A DNA stretch of 64,000 nucleotides from JBBROS01 sp963752225 (GTDB lineage Bacteria; Pseudomonadota; Alphaproteobacteria; Acetobacterales; Acetobacteraceae), in the NCBI GenBank assembly GCA_963752225.1, contig CAVVXS010000007.1, positions 558,001-622,000 on the forward strand, in the 5' to 3' direction. The notes below the pieces were generated by a model that was not told where the DNA came from, did not search any database, and was given only the letters and a program-made list of their open reading frames with translations. Of this stretch, positions 51,600-60,601 are shown in pieces (the first letter of the stretch is position 1; every line of letters starts with the position of its first letter). Position numbers and translations under genes: made by a program.

Positions 51600-52245
51600 C
51601 GCTGCGCCTCGATCGCCAGCGACTCGGCCAGCCGACCCGGCGCGATCACCACGTGAACGACCTGATCCCGTCCGAAAATCGCCCCCAACGCCGCCGCCGG
51701 CAACGGACATGCAACCGGAATGTCCTTCGCGCCACTCACGAACCGGGCACGCTCATCAACGCTCCCGTCCGACGCTTGAATCACCAAAGCCGCGCGTCCG
51801 GCTTGCAGCCGCTCGCGCGCCTTCTGGAAGCCACAGACCGCCTGTCCCGCACGTCGGCTCAAACCAAGCAGTTCGGTCACTCGGCGCGTCAGCCCGATCT
51901 CCACGCGGTCAACCAGGTCGGCCGGCACCGATACCGACCCCTTGGCGGCCCTGGCGAACGCGCCACGGATGCGAGCAGTTTCTAACACATCCCGACGCGC
52001 GCTCAACCAGATTCCCCGCCCGGGCAGCCTTGCAAGCAGGTCAGGCACGACCATCCGGTCCGGCCCGACCACGAAGCGCAGCATCCGGGCTCGGTCACCG
52101 TGCTGCCGGGTCACGGCGCAGCGGCGCAGCGGGCCGTGCTCGGGCTCGGGCTCGTCGTCTTCGGCGAATGCCGCAGCCGGACCGGCGTCAGCCGGACGGT
52201 GGTCGGCGGCGATCAGGCCAGGATTGTGGACCGCGGGCGGCTCAT
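51506..52245 (-). CDS. YlxR (DUF448) plus L7Ae-like RNA-binding protein; start unresolved
   Basis: The frame 51506-52245 contains a DUF448/YlxR domain (PLRRCAVTRQHGDRARMLRF, VVPDLLARLPGRGIWLSA) and then an L7Ae/L30e-like domain (LLGLSRRAGQAVCGFQKARE, ALVIQASDGS). It lies between nusA and infB as in other bacteria. No ATG, GTG or TTG occurs in this frame between the nusA stop and the conserved domain. The ATG of an ATGA overlap with nusA (52245) is in another frame and meets a stop ten codons on; one missing base near 52220-52245 would join them. The only canonical in-frame start upstream, 52366, would overlap nusA by 125 nt. The C-terminus is a repeat tail. Confidence 0.8.
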
Positions 52246-53798
52246 GGTGACGGGGTATGGTCGTGATCCGCCTCCATTGCCATTGCCGGCGCCGCCTGCT
52301 CTTCGTCGAACCAGTGCGCCCGTGCGGCCATGATGACCTGGTTGGCCGTGTCCTCGTCCATGCCATCGGTGCCGACGATCTCGGTCAACTCGTCCGAGGC
52401 GAGGTCAGCCAGGTCGTCCAGCGTCTTCACCCCTTTTTCGCCCAGCGCCACCAGCATCGCCGGGGTCAGCACCTCGATGGAGGCGACCTCGTCGGACACG
52501 CCCAGCGCCACCCGCTTCTCGGTCAGCTCGGTGTCGCGGCGATCGAGGAAGGCCTGGGCGCGGCGGATCAACTCGTCGGCCACGCTTTCGTCGAACCCCT
52601 CGATCTCGGCCAGCTCTTCCGGCGGCACGTAGGCCAGTTCCTCGACGCTCGTGAAGCCTTCGGTCACCAGCAGGCCGGCAATCACGTCGTCCACGTCCAG
52701 CGCCTCGACGTAGAGGCCGGTGCGGCGGCGGAACTCCTCCTGACGGCGCTCGCTCTCCTCCGCCTCGGTCAGGATGTCGATGTCCCAGCGGGTGAGCTGG
52801 CTCGCCAGCCGCACGTTCTGGCCGCGGCGGCCGATCGCGAGGCTCAGCTGCTCGTCGGGCACCACCACCTCGACCCGGCCGGCTTCCTCGTCCATCACCA
52901 CCTTGGTGACCTCGGCCGGCGCCAGCGCGTTCACCACAAAGGTCGCGTGCTGCGACGACCACGGGATGATGTCGATCTTCTCGCCCTGCAGTTCCTGGAC
53001 GACGGCCTGCACGCGGCTGCCGCGCATGCCGACGCAAGCACCGACCGGGTCGATGGACTGGTCGCGGCTGATTACCGCCATCTTGGCGCGGCTGCCGGGA
53101 TCGCGCGCGACCGCCTTGATCTCGATGATGCCGTCGTAGATCTCGGGCACCTCTTGGGCGAACAGCTTGGCGAGGAACGCCGGGTGGGTTCGGCTGAGGA
53201 AGATCTGCGGCCCGCGCAGCTCTTCCCGCACGTCGTAGATGTAGGCCCGCACCCGGTCACCGTTGCGGAAGCTTTCGCGCGGGATCAGCTCGTCACGGCG
53301 CAGCAGCGCTTCAGCGCGGCCGAGCTCCACCATCAGGTTGCCGTACTCGGTGCGCTTGACGACGCCGTTGATGATCTCGCCGACGCGGTCCTTGAACTCG
53401 TCGAATTGCTTCTTGCGCTCGTATTCGCGCACCCGCTGCACGATCACCTGCTTGGCGGTTTGGGCAGCGATGCGGCCGAAGTCGATCGGCGGCAACGGGT
53501 CGACCAGGTGGCCGCCGATCTCGATGTCGGGCTGGAACTTGCGAGCGATGTGGACCGGAATCTGGGTCTCGTCGTTCTCGACCGTTTCCACCGCCTCGGT
53601 CCAGCGGGTCAGCCGGACGTCGCCGGTCTTGCGGTCGATGGTGGCGCGGATGTCCTTCTCGTGGCCGTACTTGGCCTTGCCGGCCTTCTGGATCGCCTGC
53701 TCCATGGCTTCCAGCACTTCCTCGCGCTCGATCGACTTCTCCCGCGCGACGGCGTCGGCCACCAGCAGCAGTTCGGGGCGGGAAACGGAGGTGTCCAT
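52242..53798 (-). CDS. nusA: Transcription termination/antitermination protein NusA
   Basis: 518 aa. N-terminal RNA-polymerase-binding domain, S1 domain (about 130-200: NGVVKRTEYGNLMVELGRAEALL), two KH domains (PVGACVGMRGSRVQAVVQEL; LSLAIGRRGQNVRLASQLT) and C-terminal helix-hairpin-helix acidic repeats (ELAYVPPEELAEIEGFDES, LDDLADLASDELTEIVG). It modulates pausing, termination and antitermination. It starts 13 nt after rimP. A longer coding extension at the end (EEQAAPAMAMEADHDHTP) may bind metal incidentally. Confidence 0.97.
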   Translation of the reverse strand: MDTSVSRPELLLVADAVAREKSIEREEVLEAMEQAIQKAGKAKYGHEKDIRATIDRKTGDVRLTRWTEAVETVENDETQIPVHIARKFQPDIEIGGHLVDPLPPIDFGRIAAQTAKQVIVQRVREYERKKQFDEFKDRVGEIINGVVKRTEYGNLMVELGRAEALLRRDELIPRESFRNGDRVRAYIYDVREELRGPQIFLSRTHPAFLAKLFAQEVPEIYDGIIEIKAVARDPGSRAKMAVISRDQSIDPVGACVGMRGSRVQAVVQELQGEKIDIIPWSSQHATFVVNALAPAEVTKVVMDEEAGRVEVVVPDEQLSLAIGRRGQNVRLASQLTRWDIDILTEAEESERRQEEFRRRTGLYVEALDVDDVIAGLLVTEGFTSVEELAYVPPEELAEIEGFDESVADELIRRAQAFLDRRDTELTEKRVALGVSDEVASIEVLTPAMLVALGEKGVKTLDDLADLASDELTEIVGTDGMDEDTANQVIMAARAHWFDEEQAAPAMAMEADHDHTPSP

Positions 53799-53810
53799 CG
53801 AAGGCGCTCC

Positions 53811-54362
53811 TTAGTTCGGCAAGGCGTGGGTGGGGGCGGCGGTGGCCGCGATCAGTTCGTCGGTGAGGATAAGCTTAGCACGCCGCAGGTCGGCGAGGGG
53901 GAGCACGACTTCGGTGCCGTCGTCGAGGCGCATCCGGGCAGCCGTCGCGTCGGCGCCGACGATGATGCCGGTGAAGCGGCGGCGGCCATCCACCGGCGCC
54001 AGCATCTCCACCCGCGCCTGATGCCCGGCAAAACGCACCCAATCCTTCACCCGCGTCAACGGCCGGTCGATGCCGGCGCTGCTGACCTCGAGGTTCCAAG
54101 CGCCGGGCAGCGGGTCGTTCACGTCCAGCACGGCGCCAATCGCGTGAGTGATCCGTTCGCAATCCTCGACCGCGATCAGCTGGCCGTCGGCGCGGTCGGC
54201 CATCACCTGCACGGTCGGACGTTCGCGGCCCAGCACCAGCACGCGCACCAACTCATAGCCGAGCCCTTCCAAGGTCGGCGTTATAGCGGCCGCGATTCGG
54301 GCCTCGAGGCCGGAATGTCTCGCGTCGTCGCTCAGTGCGTCAGGTCGGTCGGCTCGCGCCAT
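53811..54362 (-). CDS. rimP: Ribosome maturation factor RimP
   Basis: 183 aa. Family marks: ITPTLEGLGYELVRVLVLG, AVEDCERITHAIGAVLDVND, WNLEVSSAGIDRPLTRVKDWVRFAG. It is needed for 30S maturation. It is the first gene of the rimP-nusA-ylxR-infB-rbfA operon. The ATG reads MARADRPDAL. A hairpin with a U run ends only 11 nt before it, suggesting attenuation. Confidence 0.94.
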   Translation of the reverse strand: MARADRPDALSDDARHSGLEARIAAAITPTLEGLGYELVRVLVLGRERPTVQVMADRADGQLIAVEDCERITHAIGAVLDVNDPLPGAWNLEVSSAGIDRPLTRVKDWVRFAGHQARVEMLAPVDGRRRFTGIIVGADATAARMRLDDGTEVVLPLADLRRAKLILTDELIAATAAPTHALPN

Positions 54363-54373
54363 CGCGTGGGTCC

Positions 54374-54404
54374 AAAACAGAAAAGGCGGCCCGTTAAGGC
54401 CACC
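54374..54404 (-). terminator. Rho-independent terminator or attenuator upstream of rimP
   Basis: Leftward hairpin GGTGGCC-TTAAC-GGGCCGCC (54385-54404, one G-U pair) followed by TTTTCTGTTTT (54374-54384). It may end the acyltransferase transcript or act as an attenuator in the rimP leader, since the U run ends 11 nt before the rimP ATG. A possible promoter (TTGCAG, 17-nt spacer, TATCTA) lies upstream, within the acyltransferase end. Confidence 0.7.
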
Positions 54405-54435
54405 CCCGCTTAGTATCGGAGAGATTGGATGGCGA

Positions 54436-54448
54436 GTAGATAATCTAC
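54436..54448. promoter_or_regulatory. Palindrome upstream of the rimP leader
   Basis: 13-bp perfect palindrome GTAGATAATCTAC overlapping the stop of the acyltransferase gene and the possible rimP operon promoter. It could be an operator; no regulator can be named. Confidence 0.3.
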
Positions 54449-55584
54449 CCTGGCCCACCCTGCAAGGGCGGCGCCGCGGCGGCGGCCGGCCGAGGCAAGG
54501 CGCGGGCCAGCAGCGCCTCACCCCAACCGCGCAGGAGCCGGCGGCCAGGAAGCTCCACCCCATGGTGGGCCAGCAGCGCGACGGCGAGCACCACGGCGAA
54601 ATAGGCCGCCAGTTCAAGCGGGAACGGCCCCCAACCGAGCGGGACGAGCCGTAGCAGAACCACGTGCACGAGGTAGATGGCGTAGGACATCACGCCCAGC
54701 CGGTAGACCGGACCTGTCGCGAACCCCGCCCATAGCGGACCCCGCCCGGCGTGCAGGCCCAGCACGATCACCGGCAGCAGGGGGTAGATCAGCAGGTCGT
54801 GCACCCGCCCCAGCATCGATGCCAGCATCAGCGCGAGTGCGCCGGGTCCGACCCAACCGGCGCCGCGGTCCATCAACTGCCGCAGCCCGGGCATCTGCCC
54901 GGCCCGCCACGCGACCATGCCGAGCACGAACCCGGCGAGGCAGCGCAACACCGGCAATACGCTGTAGTTAAAGTAGATGTCGAGCGGTCCACGCCGGACC
55001 GGCCCGATCGGCAAGGCCAGGGCGACGCAAAGCGCCAGGGCGGCGACGGTGAACAGGAGGCCAGCCACCGCCCCGTGGCGGCTGTGCAGCACGACCGGGA
55101 CCAGCAGCGGGAACAACAGGTAGGCCAGCAATTCGGTGCTGATCGACCAGGCCGGCGAGTTGATCTCCGCGCTGACGCCCCAAGCCTGCAGCATGGCCAG
55201 GTTGATCGCGACCAGGCGCGCCGAAATCGACCCGCCGGACAGCAGCAGCGGGGCGACAATGGCCGCGATCACAGCGGCATGCAGCGGCCAGAGCCGCGCC
55301 ACCCGCCGCACGAGGAACACCGCGAAGCAGCGCCACCGGCCGGACCCAGCGGCCGCGAACCATGGCCCGTACACCATCGCCATGACGAAGCCGCTGAGCA
55401 CGAAGAACAGGTCGACGCCGAGGTAGCCTTTCAGCAGCAGGCCGCCGAACCACGGAGCACGCAGATCGGGCGGCAGGTGCAGAAAGTAATGGTGCAGCAG
55501 CACCAGCATAGCGCCCACGCCGCGCAGCCCGGTCAGGGCCCGGCTCTCGGCGGCGTCCGCGGCTAGGCTGATGCGGGGTTCCAT
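54445..55584 (-). CDS. Acyltransferase 3 family membrane protein
   Basis: 379 aa, about ten membrane helices. Opening ALTGLRGVGAMLVLLHHYF carries the conserved R and H, followed by LKGYLGVDLFFVLSGFVMAM and ARLWPLHAAVIAAI, as in OatA/WecH-like O-acyltransferases. The acceptor is unknown. The start overlaps the trmB stop by 22 nt. It is the second member of this family in the window, and the two are clearly diverged. Confidence 0.87.
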   Translation of the reverse strand: MEPRISLAADAAESRALTGLRGVGAMLVLLHHYFLHLPPDLRAPWFGGLLLKGYLGVDLFFVLSGFVMAMVYGPWFAAAGSGRWRCFAVFLVRRVARLWPLHAAVIAAIVAPLLLSGGSISARLVAINLAMLQAWGVSAEINSPAWSISTELLAYLLFPLLVPVVLHSRHGAVAGLLFTVAALALCVALALPIGPVRRGPLDIYFNYSVLPVLRCLAGFVLGMVAWRAGQMPGLRQLMDRGAGWVGPGALALMLASMLGRVHDLLIYPLLPVIVLGLHAGRGPLWAGFATGPVYRLGVMSYAIYLVHVVLLRLVPLGWGPFPLELAAYFAVVLAVALLAHHGVELPGRRLLRGWGEALLARALPRPAAAAAPPLQGGPG

Positions 55585-56351
55585 GCCGTCTTTGCGACGC
55601 CGCCGCCGGCTGCGGCTGGCCAGGCCGTGGCCGAACGTCGAAACGACCAGAACAGCGGGCGGCGGCCGGCGTGCATCGCCTTGGCTTCATAGCGCGTCGG
55701 TGGCCAGCCGTCCGGACGCGTGGCCGCTGGGGTGGTGGGCGTGAACCAGTGCTGCGCCTCCATGACCTGCGTAACCCAGGCCTGGTAGGTCGGGTCGTCG
55801 CTGGCGACACGCCATTCACCGCCGGGTTTGAGCACCCGGGCGACGAGCGGCACCTGCTCGGGGTGGACGAACCGGCGCTTGGCGTGGCGCGCCTTGGGCC
55901 AGGGATCCGGGAACAGCAGGAACACGGTGTCGAGGCAGGCGTCGGGGAGTGCACGCAGCACGATGCGGGCGTCGTCGTCCCATACGCGAAGGTTGTGCGG
56001 CAGCGCCGCCGTCGCTTCGTCGTCGTGTTCGCCCACGAGGCGGGACAGCAGCGAACACAGGCCGGCGGTGAACACCTCGCAGGCGATCAGGCCCAACTCC
56101 GGGTCCGCGGCTTGCGTCAAGGCGTGCTCGCCGCCGCCGAAGCCGACCTCCAGCGCGAGGCGTCGCACCGGCGTGTCGAAGAACAGGGCCGGTTGCGCGG
56201 CCCGATCGAGTGCCACCCGGAGCCGCGGCAGGGCAACATCCAGCATACGCTGCTGCTTCGGCCGCAGCGTATGGCCCTTGATGCGCCCGTAAAGCCGGTC
56301 GGCCGGCGGCTTGACCATCACCGCATGCGGTTCTGGCGCCGCCGCCGCCAT
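55563..56351 (-). CDS. trmB: tRNA (guanine(46)-N7)-methyltransferase
   Basis: 262 aa. SAM-binding ALEVGFGGGEHAL, CEVFTAGLCSLL and the family motif VFLLFPDPWPKARHAKRRFV are intact. It methylates G46 in the tRNA variable loop. It begins 2 nt after metK on the same strand. The C-terminal 20 residues are unusual in being alanine/glycine-rich. Confidence 0.95.
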   Translation of the reverse strand: MAAAAPEPHAVMVKPPADRLYGRIKGHTLRPKQQRMLDVALPRLRVALDRAAQPALFFDTPVRRLALEVGFGGGEHALTQAADPELGLIACEVFTAGLCSLLSRLVGEHDDEATAALPHNLRVWDDDARIVLRALPDACLDTVFLLFPDPWPKARHAKRRFVHPEQVPLVARVLKPGGEWRVASDDPTYQAWVTQVMEAQHWFTPTTPAATRPDGWPPTRYEAKAMHAGRRPLFWSFRRSATAWPAAAGGGVAKTAWNPASA

Positions 56352-56353
56352 GG

Positions 56354-57544
56354 CTACCGCCCGAACGCGCTCTTCAGCGCCGGCGCGAGGTCGGTCCGCT
56401 CCCAGGTAAAGGTGCCCAGCGCCTCGTCCGGCTCGCGGCCGAAATGGCCGTAGGCCGACGACGGCACGTAGATCGGCCGGTTCATCTTCAGGTGCTCGCG
56501 GATCCCGCGCGGGCTCAGGTTCATCATCTCCTGCAGCACGCGCTCGAGCTTCGCCTCGTCCACGTCGCGCCCGGTGCCTTCGAGGTCCACGTAGACCGAT
56601 AGCGGGTAGGACACGCCGATCGCGTAGCTGATTTGGATCGTGCAGCGGTCGGCCAACCCCGCCGCAACCACGTTCTTGGCCAGATAGCGGCAGGCATAGG
56701 CGGCGCTGCGGTCCACCTTGGTGGGGTCCTTGCCGCTGAACGCGCCGCCGCCATGCGGCGAGGCGCCGCCGTAGGTGTCGACGATGATCTTGCGCCCGGT
56801 CAGCCCGGCGTCGCCATCAGGTCCGCCGATCACGAAGATGCCCGTCGGGTTGATGTGGAACTTGGTGTCGGCGGTGACCCAGCCTTGCGGCAGCGTGCTG
56901 TCCACGATCGGCCGCACCTTGGCCTCGATCTCCTCATGGCTCATGCCCGCCTCGTGCTGGGTCGAGACGACGATCGCGTCGGCGCCGACCGGCTTGCCGT
57001 CCACGTATTTCACGGTGATCTGGCTTTTCGCGTCCGGCAGCAGCCCGGCCGCGCCGGGGTCACCAGCCTTGCGCAGCTCGCTCATGCGGCGCAGCAGCAG
57101 GTGGGCGTAATGGATCGGCGCCGGCATCAGCGCCGGGGTCTCGTTACAGGCGAAGCCGAACATGATGCCCTGGTCGCCGGCGCCCTCGTCCTTGTTGCCG
57201 GCGCTGTCGACGCCTTTGGCGATGTCGACGGATTGCGCGTGCAGCAGGCACTCGATCTGCGTCGCTTCCCGGTAGGTGAAGCCGGACTGGTCGTAGCCGA
57301 TGTCGCGGATCGCCTCGCGCGCCAGGTGCTCGAGCAGTTCTGGCGTGACCGAGGCGGGTCCGCGGGTTTCGCCGGCGATCACCACGCGATTGGTCGTCAC
57401 CAGGGTCTCGCAGCCGACACGGCTCTGCGGGTCGGCGGCCAGGAAGGCGTCCAGCACGGTGTCGCTGATGCGGTCGGCGACCTTGTCGGGATGGCCTTCC
57501 GAGACCGATTCGGAAGTGAACAGATACTCGCCCTTGGCGCGCAT
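56354..57544 (-). CDS. metK: S-adenosylmethionine synthetase
   Basis: 396 aa, full length. FTSESVSEGHPDKVADRISD at the N-terminus, GAGDQGIMFGFA (P-loop-like ATP motif), GGGAFSGKDPTKVDRSAAY (catalytic signature) and the conserved C-terminus. It makes SAM from methionine and ATP, supplying the adjacent trmB methyltransferase. The ATG has GAGGAG about 8 nt upstream. I saw no recognisable SAM riboswitch in the 124-bp leader. Confidence 0.98.
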   Translation of the reverse strand: MRAKGEYLFTSESVSEGHPDKVADRISDTVLDAFLAADPQSRVGCETLVTTNRVVIAGETRGPASVTPELLEHLAREAIRDIGYDQSGFTYREATQIECLLHAQSVDIAKGVDSAGNKDEGAGDQGIMFGFACNETPALMPAPIHYAHLLLRRMSELRKAGDPGAAGLLPDAKSQITVKYVDGKPVGADAIVVSTQHEAGMSHEEIEAKVRPIVDSTLPQGWVTADTKFHINPTGIFVIGGPDGDAGLTGRKIIVDTYGGASPHGGGAFSGKDPTKVDRSAAYACRYLAKNVVAAGLADRCTIQISYAIGVSYPLSVYVDLEGTGRDVDEAKLERVLQEMMNLSPRGIREHLKMNRPIYVPSSAYGHFGREPDEALGTFTWERTDLAPALKSAFGR

Positions 57545-57668
57545 GGATTTCTCCTCTTGTCGCGACTTCGATGAACTGGGGGTGCGGCGTCGCGCTATGC
57601 TGCGCGATCGCCCGCCGCACCGGCCGAGCGCCGGGGCGCGCAGGGTTTGGCCGAAAGGCGGAACATGG

Positions 57669-58229
57669 TCAAGGTGGTGACAGCAGCGTGAACGGCACCA
57701 CCGGCGGGATCAGCGTGGCCGCCACGACCTCGCTGACCGGAGACCCGGCCCAGTCGGCGATCGGCCGGTAGTCGTCGAAGCGGCGCCTGCGCGCGGTGGC
57801 GGGCGGCGCGCGGTCGACATAGCCGTTGTTGAACCGGCACGCGCAAAGCTCGACCGCCGCGGCCAGGTCCTGCGTCGCGAACCGCAGCACCACCTGGTCT
57901 CGGCCGGGTTCGCTGCGGCGGAAGCGGCGCGCCAGGTGTTCGGTCGGCAGCAGGAACACCAGGCCGTTGATGAACCACCGCCACGCCTCGCAGCTGATCG
58001 CCGGGTCGAGCCGCGGCCGCAGAACCGCGTCGCGCATGCCTTGGCGGCGCAACGCAGCCGGCCCGACCTCGGCCCAGGCCGTGCGGTTTTGCCGCAGCAA
58101 AGCGGGATCATCGATGCCGTGCCGCCGGCACAACTGCCGGGCCGAGAGCAGCCCGTGCTCGCGGATGCCCGGCACGGCGGCGCGGTCGGTGACGTGGAAC
58201 AGCGCGGGGAAGCGGGCGGCGAAGCTCAA
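57669..58229 (-). CDS. DUF7002-like hypothetical protein
   Basis: 186 aa. The conserved opening RFPALFHVTDRAAVPGIREHG and LRPRLDPAISCEAWRWFINGLVFLL resemble the uncharacterised DUF7002 family, whose fold recalls ADP-ribosyl/2H-type enzymes. The start is assigned to a TTG that overlaps the dapB stop in a TTGA motif (58226-58229), directly in front of the conserved region. Function unknown; it sits between dapB and metK. Confidence 0.72.
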   Translation of the reverse strand: MSFAARFPALFHVTDRAAVPGIREHGLLSARQLCRRHGIDDPALLRQNRTAWAEVGPAALRRQGMRDAVLRPRLDPAISCEAWRWFINGLVFLLPTEHLARRFRRSEPGRDQVVLRFATQDLAAAVELCACRFNNGYVDRAPPATARRRRFDDYRPIADWAGSPVSEVVAATLIPPVVPFTLLSPP

Positions 58230-58990
58230 CCGGCCATCACGTCCCGCATCGAATACAGCCCCGGCGGCCGCCGGTGCACCCACCCGGCCGCACGGACGGC
58301 GCCGGTCGCAAAGACGCGGCGGTCGAAGGCGCGGTGGGTGAGGGCGACGTGCTCGCTGGCGCCGGCGAACAGCAGCGTGTGCTCGCCGACCACCTGGCCG
58401 CCGCGGAGTGCCGCGAAGCCGATGGCGCCCGGCCGCCGCGGGCCGGTGTGGCCGTCACGGCCGCTTTCGCTGTTGGCCGCGAGATCCACGCCGCGCCCCG
58501 ACGCGACCGCCCGGCCCAAGGCCACGGCGGTCCCGGACGGCGCGTCCACCTTCTGCCGATGGTGCATCTCGACGATCTCGGCATCGTAGGCGTCGCCCGG
58601 CAAGGCCGCGGCCATGCGCTCGGCGAGCTCGAGCAGCAGCGTGACGCCGGGAGAGAAGTTGGCGGAGTAGACGACGGGAATGCGCCGTGCCGCCTCGGCC
58701 ACCGCGGCCTCGTCGCCGGCCGACAAACCCGACGTGCCGAGCACCCAGGCCACCCCGGCCGCGGCAAGAGTTTCCGCATGGGCCTGCGCAGTACGAGAGA
58801 TCGTGAAGTCGATCACGACGTCGCTCGCCCCGGCGAGGGCGGCCAGGTCGGGAAATACCGCGACGTCGTCGCCGGCGGGCTGTCCGCCTTGGCGCACCAC
58901 GCCGCCCGCAAGCGTTGCGCCGGCGGCCCGCACCTCGGACGCGAGCAGACGGCCCATCCGGCCGGCGATTCCAACAATTCCTATCCGCAT
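58226..58990 (-). CDS. dapB: 4-hydroxy-tetrahydrodipicolinate reductase
   Basis: 254 aa. NAD(P)-binding IGIVGIAGRMGRLL at the N-terminus, catalytic EMHHRQKVDAPSGTA (His and Lys), and AIGFAALRGGQVVGEHTLLF in the tetramerisation domain. It catalyses the second step of the lysine/diaminopimelate branch for cell wall and lysine. It is coupled to the gene that follows via TTGA. The 150 bp between it and glgA contain no gene. Confidence 0.95.
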   Translation of the reverse strand: MRIGIVGIAGRMGRLLASEVRAAGATLAGGVVRQGGQPAGDDVAVFPDLAALAGASDVVIDFTISRTAQAHAETLAAAGVAWVLGTSGLSAGDEAAVAEAARRIPVVYSANFSPGVTLLLELAERMAAALPGDAYDAEIVEMHHRQKVDAPSGTAVALGRAVASGRGVDLAANSESGRDGHTGPRRPGAIGFAALRGGQVVGEHTLLFAGASEHVALTHRAFDRRVFATGAVRAAGWVHRRPPGLYSMRDVMAG

Positions 58991-59140
58991 GGGGGCACTC
59001 CGGCGACCAATGCCAGTTTGCTGCGGAAGTCGTCGGGACGAAACAGAAAGGGCGCGACCGAGCGATCGGGGGGGATGATGCTCAGGCCGCGCCTCTCTCG
59101 TAACCGACGCGATCGGGGGGGACCTGCGCCGGGTAACTCG

Positions 59141-60601
59141 TTATACGGCGCTTGTCGGTGTTGGTTTCCCCACAAGGCCGTGAAACACCGATCGGTAAGC
59201 GGAGGCGGCCGCCCCCCAGCTTACGTCGGTGCGCATCCCGTTGCGCTGCATCCGCAGCCAGGCGTCGCCGTCGGCCCAAAGCGCGGCGGTGCGGCGGAGC
59301 GCGAAGGCGAGGCCGTCACGATCCACCGGCAGGAACTGCACGCCGGTCGCGACGCCGCTGGCCAGCCCGGCGGGGTTGGCGTCCACCACGGTGTCCGCAA
59401 GCCCGCCCACGCGCGACACCACCGGCAACGCGCCGTAGCGCAAGGCGCAGAGCTGCACGAGGCCGCACGGCTCGAATCGCGACGGCACCAGCATCGCATC
59501 GGCGCCGGCCTGAATCGTGTGCGCCAAGGGTTCGTCGTAGCCGATGCGGACGCCGATCCGGCCCGGATGCCGCGCCGCCGCGTCGCGCAGCCCGGCTTCC
59601 AGCGCCGGGTCGCCGGCACCGAGCAGCGCGAGCTGGGCGCCGAGCGCCAGCAAATCCGGGATCGCGGCCAGCACAAGGTCGATGCCTTTCTGGTCGGTGA
59701 GGCGGCTGATGATGCCGAACAACAAGGTGCCGAGCCCGGGCTCGAGCCCGAACTGCGCCTGCAGCGCGGTCTTGTTGCGGCCGCGCCGCCTGGCGGCAGC
59801 GCCGCTGTAGCGGGACGGCAGCAGCTTGTCCTTGGCCGGATCCCAGACGGTCGTGTCGATGCCGTTGACGATCCCCACCGTGTCGCCGGCGCGGGTGCGC
59901 AGCAGGCCGTGCAATCCGGCGCCGTCGGCGGGCCGGGTGATCTCGTCGGCGTAGGTGGGCGAGACCGTGGTGATCCGGTCGGCCAGCCGCAGCCCGGCCT
60001 TCAGCGGGCTGATGCCGCCGTAATACTCAACCCCGTCCAGGGTGAAGCTGCCGGGCGGGAGGTGGAGGTCGCCGAGCAGGCGGGCCGGGCACCAGCCCTG
60101 GAAAGCCAGGTTATGGACCGTGAACACGCTCGGCACGTGCGGGCCGCCGTCATAGGCGAGGTAGGCGGGCACGAACCCGGCTTGCCAATCATGGGCGTGC
60201 ACCAGGTCGGGCTGCCAGTTCGGGATGGCGCCGCGGGCCATGGCGGCGCCGGCCAAGCACAGGCCGGCAAAGCGCTGCGGGTTGTCCGGCCAGTCCGTAC
60301 CGGATGCGTCGTTGTAGGGGCCGCCGGGACGATCGAACAAATGCGGCGCGTCCAGCACCAGCAGCGCGAGACCATCGGCCGTTGCCGCACGGATGCGGGC
60401 CGGGCCGCCCATGAGGTCGTCGAACGCATGCAGCGTCTTGGCGCGGGGCAGGGCAGCCAGCACCGCGGGATAGCCGGGAAGCAAGGTGCGCACCTCGACC
60501 CCCAGTGGGGCGAGCGCGCCGGGCAAGGCGCCCGTGACGTCCGCGAGGCCCCCCGTCTTGATGACGGGGAACACCTCGGACGCGACAGCGAGAACTTTCA
60601 G
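59141..60601 (-). CDS. glgA: Glycogen synthase (GT5), apparent CTG start
   Basis: 486 aa from CTG 60601. The N-terminal KVLAVASEVFPVIKTGGLAD holds the ADP-glucose K-x-G-G-L motif, with HAHDWQAGFVPAYL and C-terminal SRFEPCGLVQLCALRYG. It extends alpha-1,4-glucan from ADP-glucose. The family N-terminus is MKVLxxxSE; here the first codon is CTG, with TTTGGAGAG 7 nt upstream and no other in-frame start before it. A shorter GTG start (60574) would remove the first beta-strand. The last gene of glgP-glgC-glgA. Confidence 0.93.
   Translation of the reverse strand: MKVLAVASEVFPVIKTGGLADVTGALPGALAPLGVEVRTLLPGYPAVLAALPRAKTLHAFDDLMGGPARIRAATADGLALLVLDAPHLFDRPGGPYNDASGTDWPDNPQRFAGLCLAGAAMARGAIPNWQPDLVHAHDWQAGFVPAYLAYDGGPHVPSVFTVHNLAFQGWCPARLLGDLHLPPGSFTLDGVEYYGGISPLKAGLRLADRITTVSPTYADEITRPADGAGLHGLLRTRAGDTVGIVNGIDTTVWDPAKDKLLPSRYSGAAARRRGRNKTALQAQFGLEPGLGTLLFGIISRLTDQKGIDLVLAAIPDLLALGAQLALLGAGDPALEAGLRDAAARHPGRIGVRIGYDEPLAHTIQAGADAMLVPSRFEPCGLVQLCALRYGALPVVSRVGGLADTVVDANPAGLASGVATGVQFLPVDRDGLAFALRRTAALWADGDAWLRMQRNGMRTDVSWGAAASAYRSVFHGLVGKPTPTSAV

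Noticed and set aside
57545..57668. SAM riboswitch upstream of metK
   Set aside because: I could not recognise the conserved core of a known SAM or SAH riboswitch class in the leader; only a GAGGAG site and GC-rich hairpins are seen.
58991..59140. Gene or RNA between dapB and glgA
   Set aside because: No ribosome site with a sensible frame and no recognisable RNA structure; treated as the glgA 3' flank and dapB leader.
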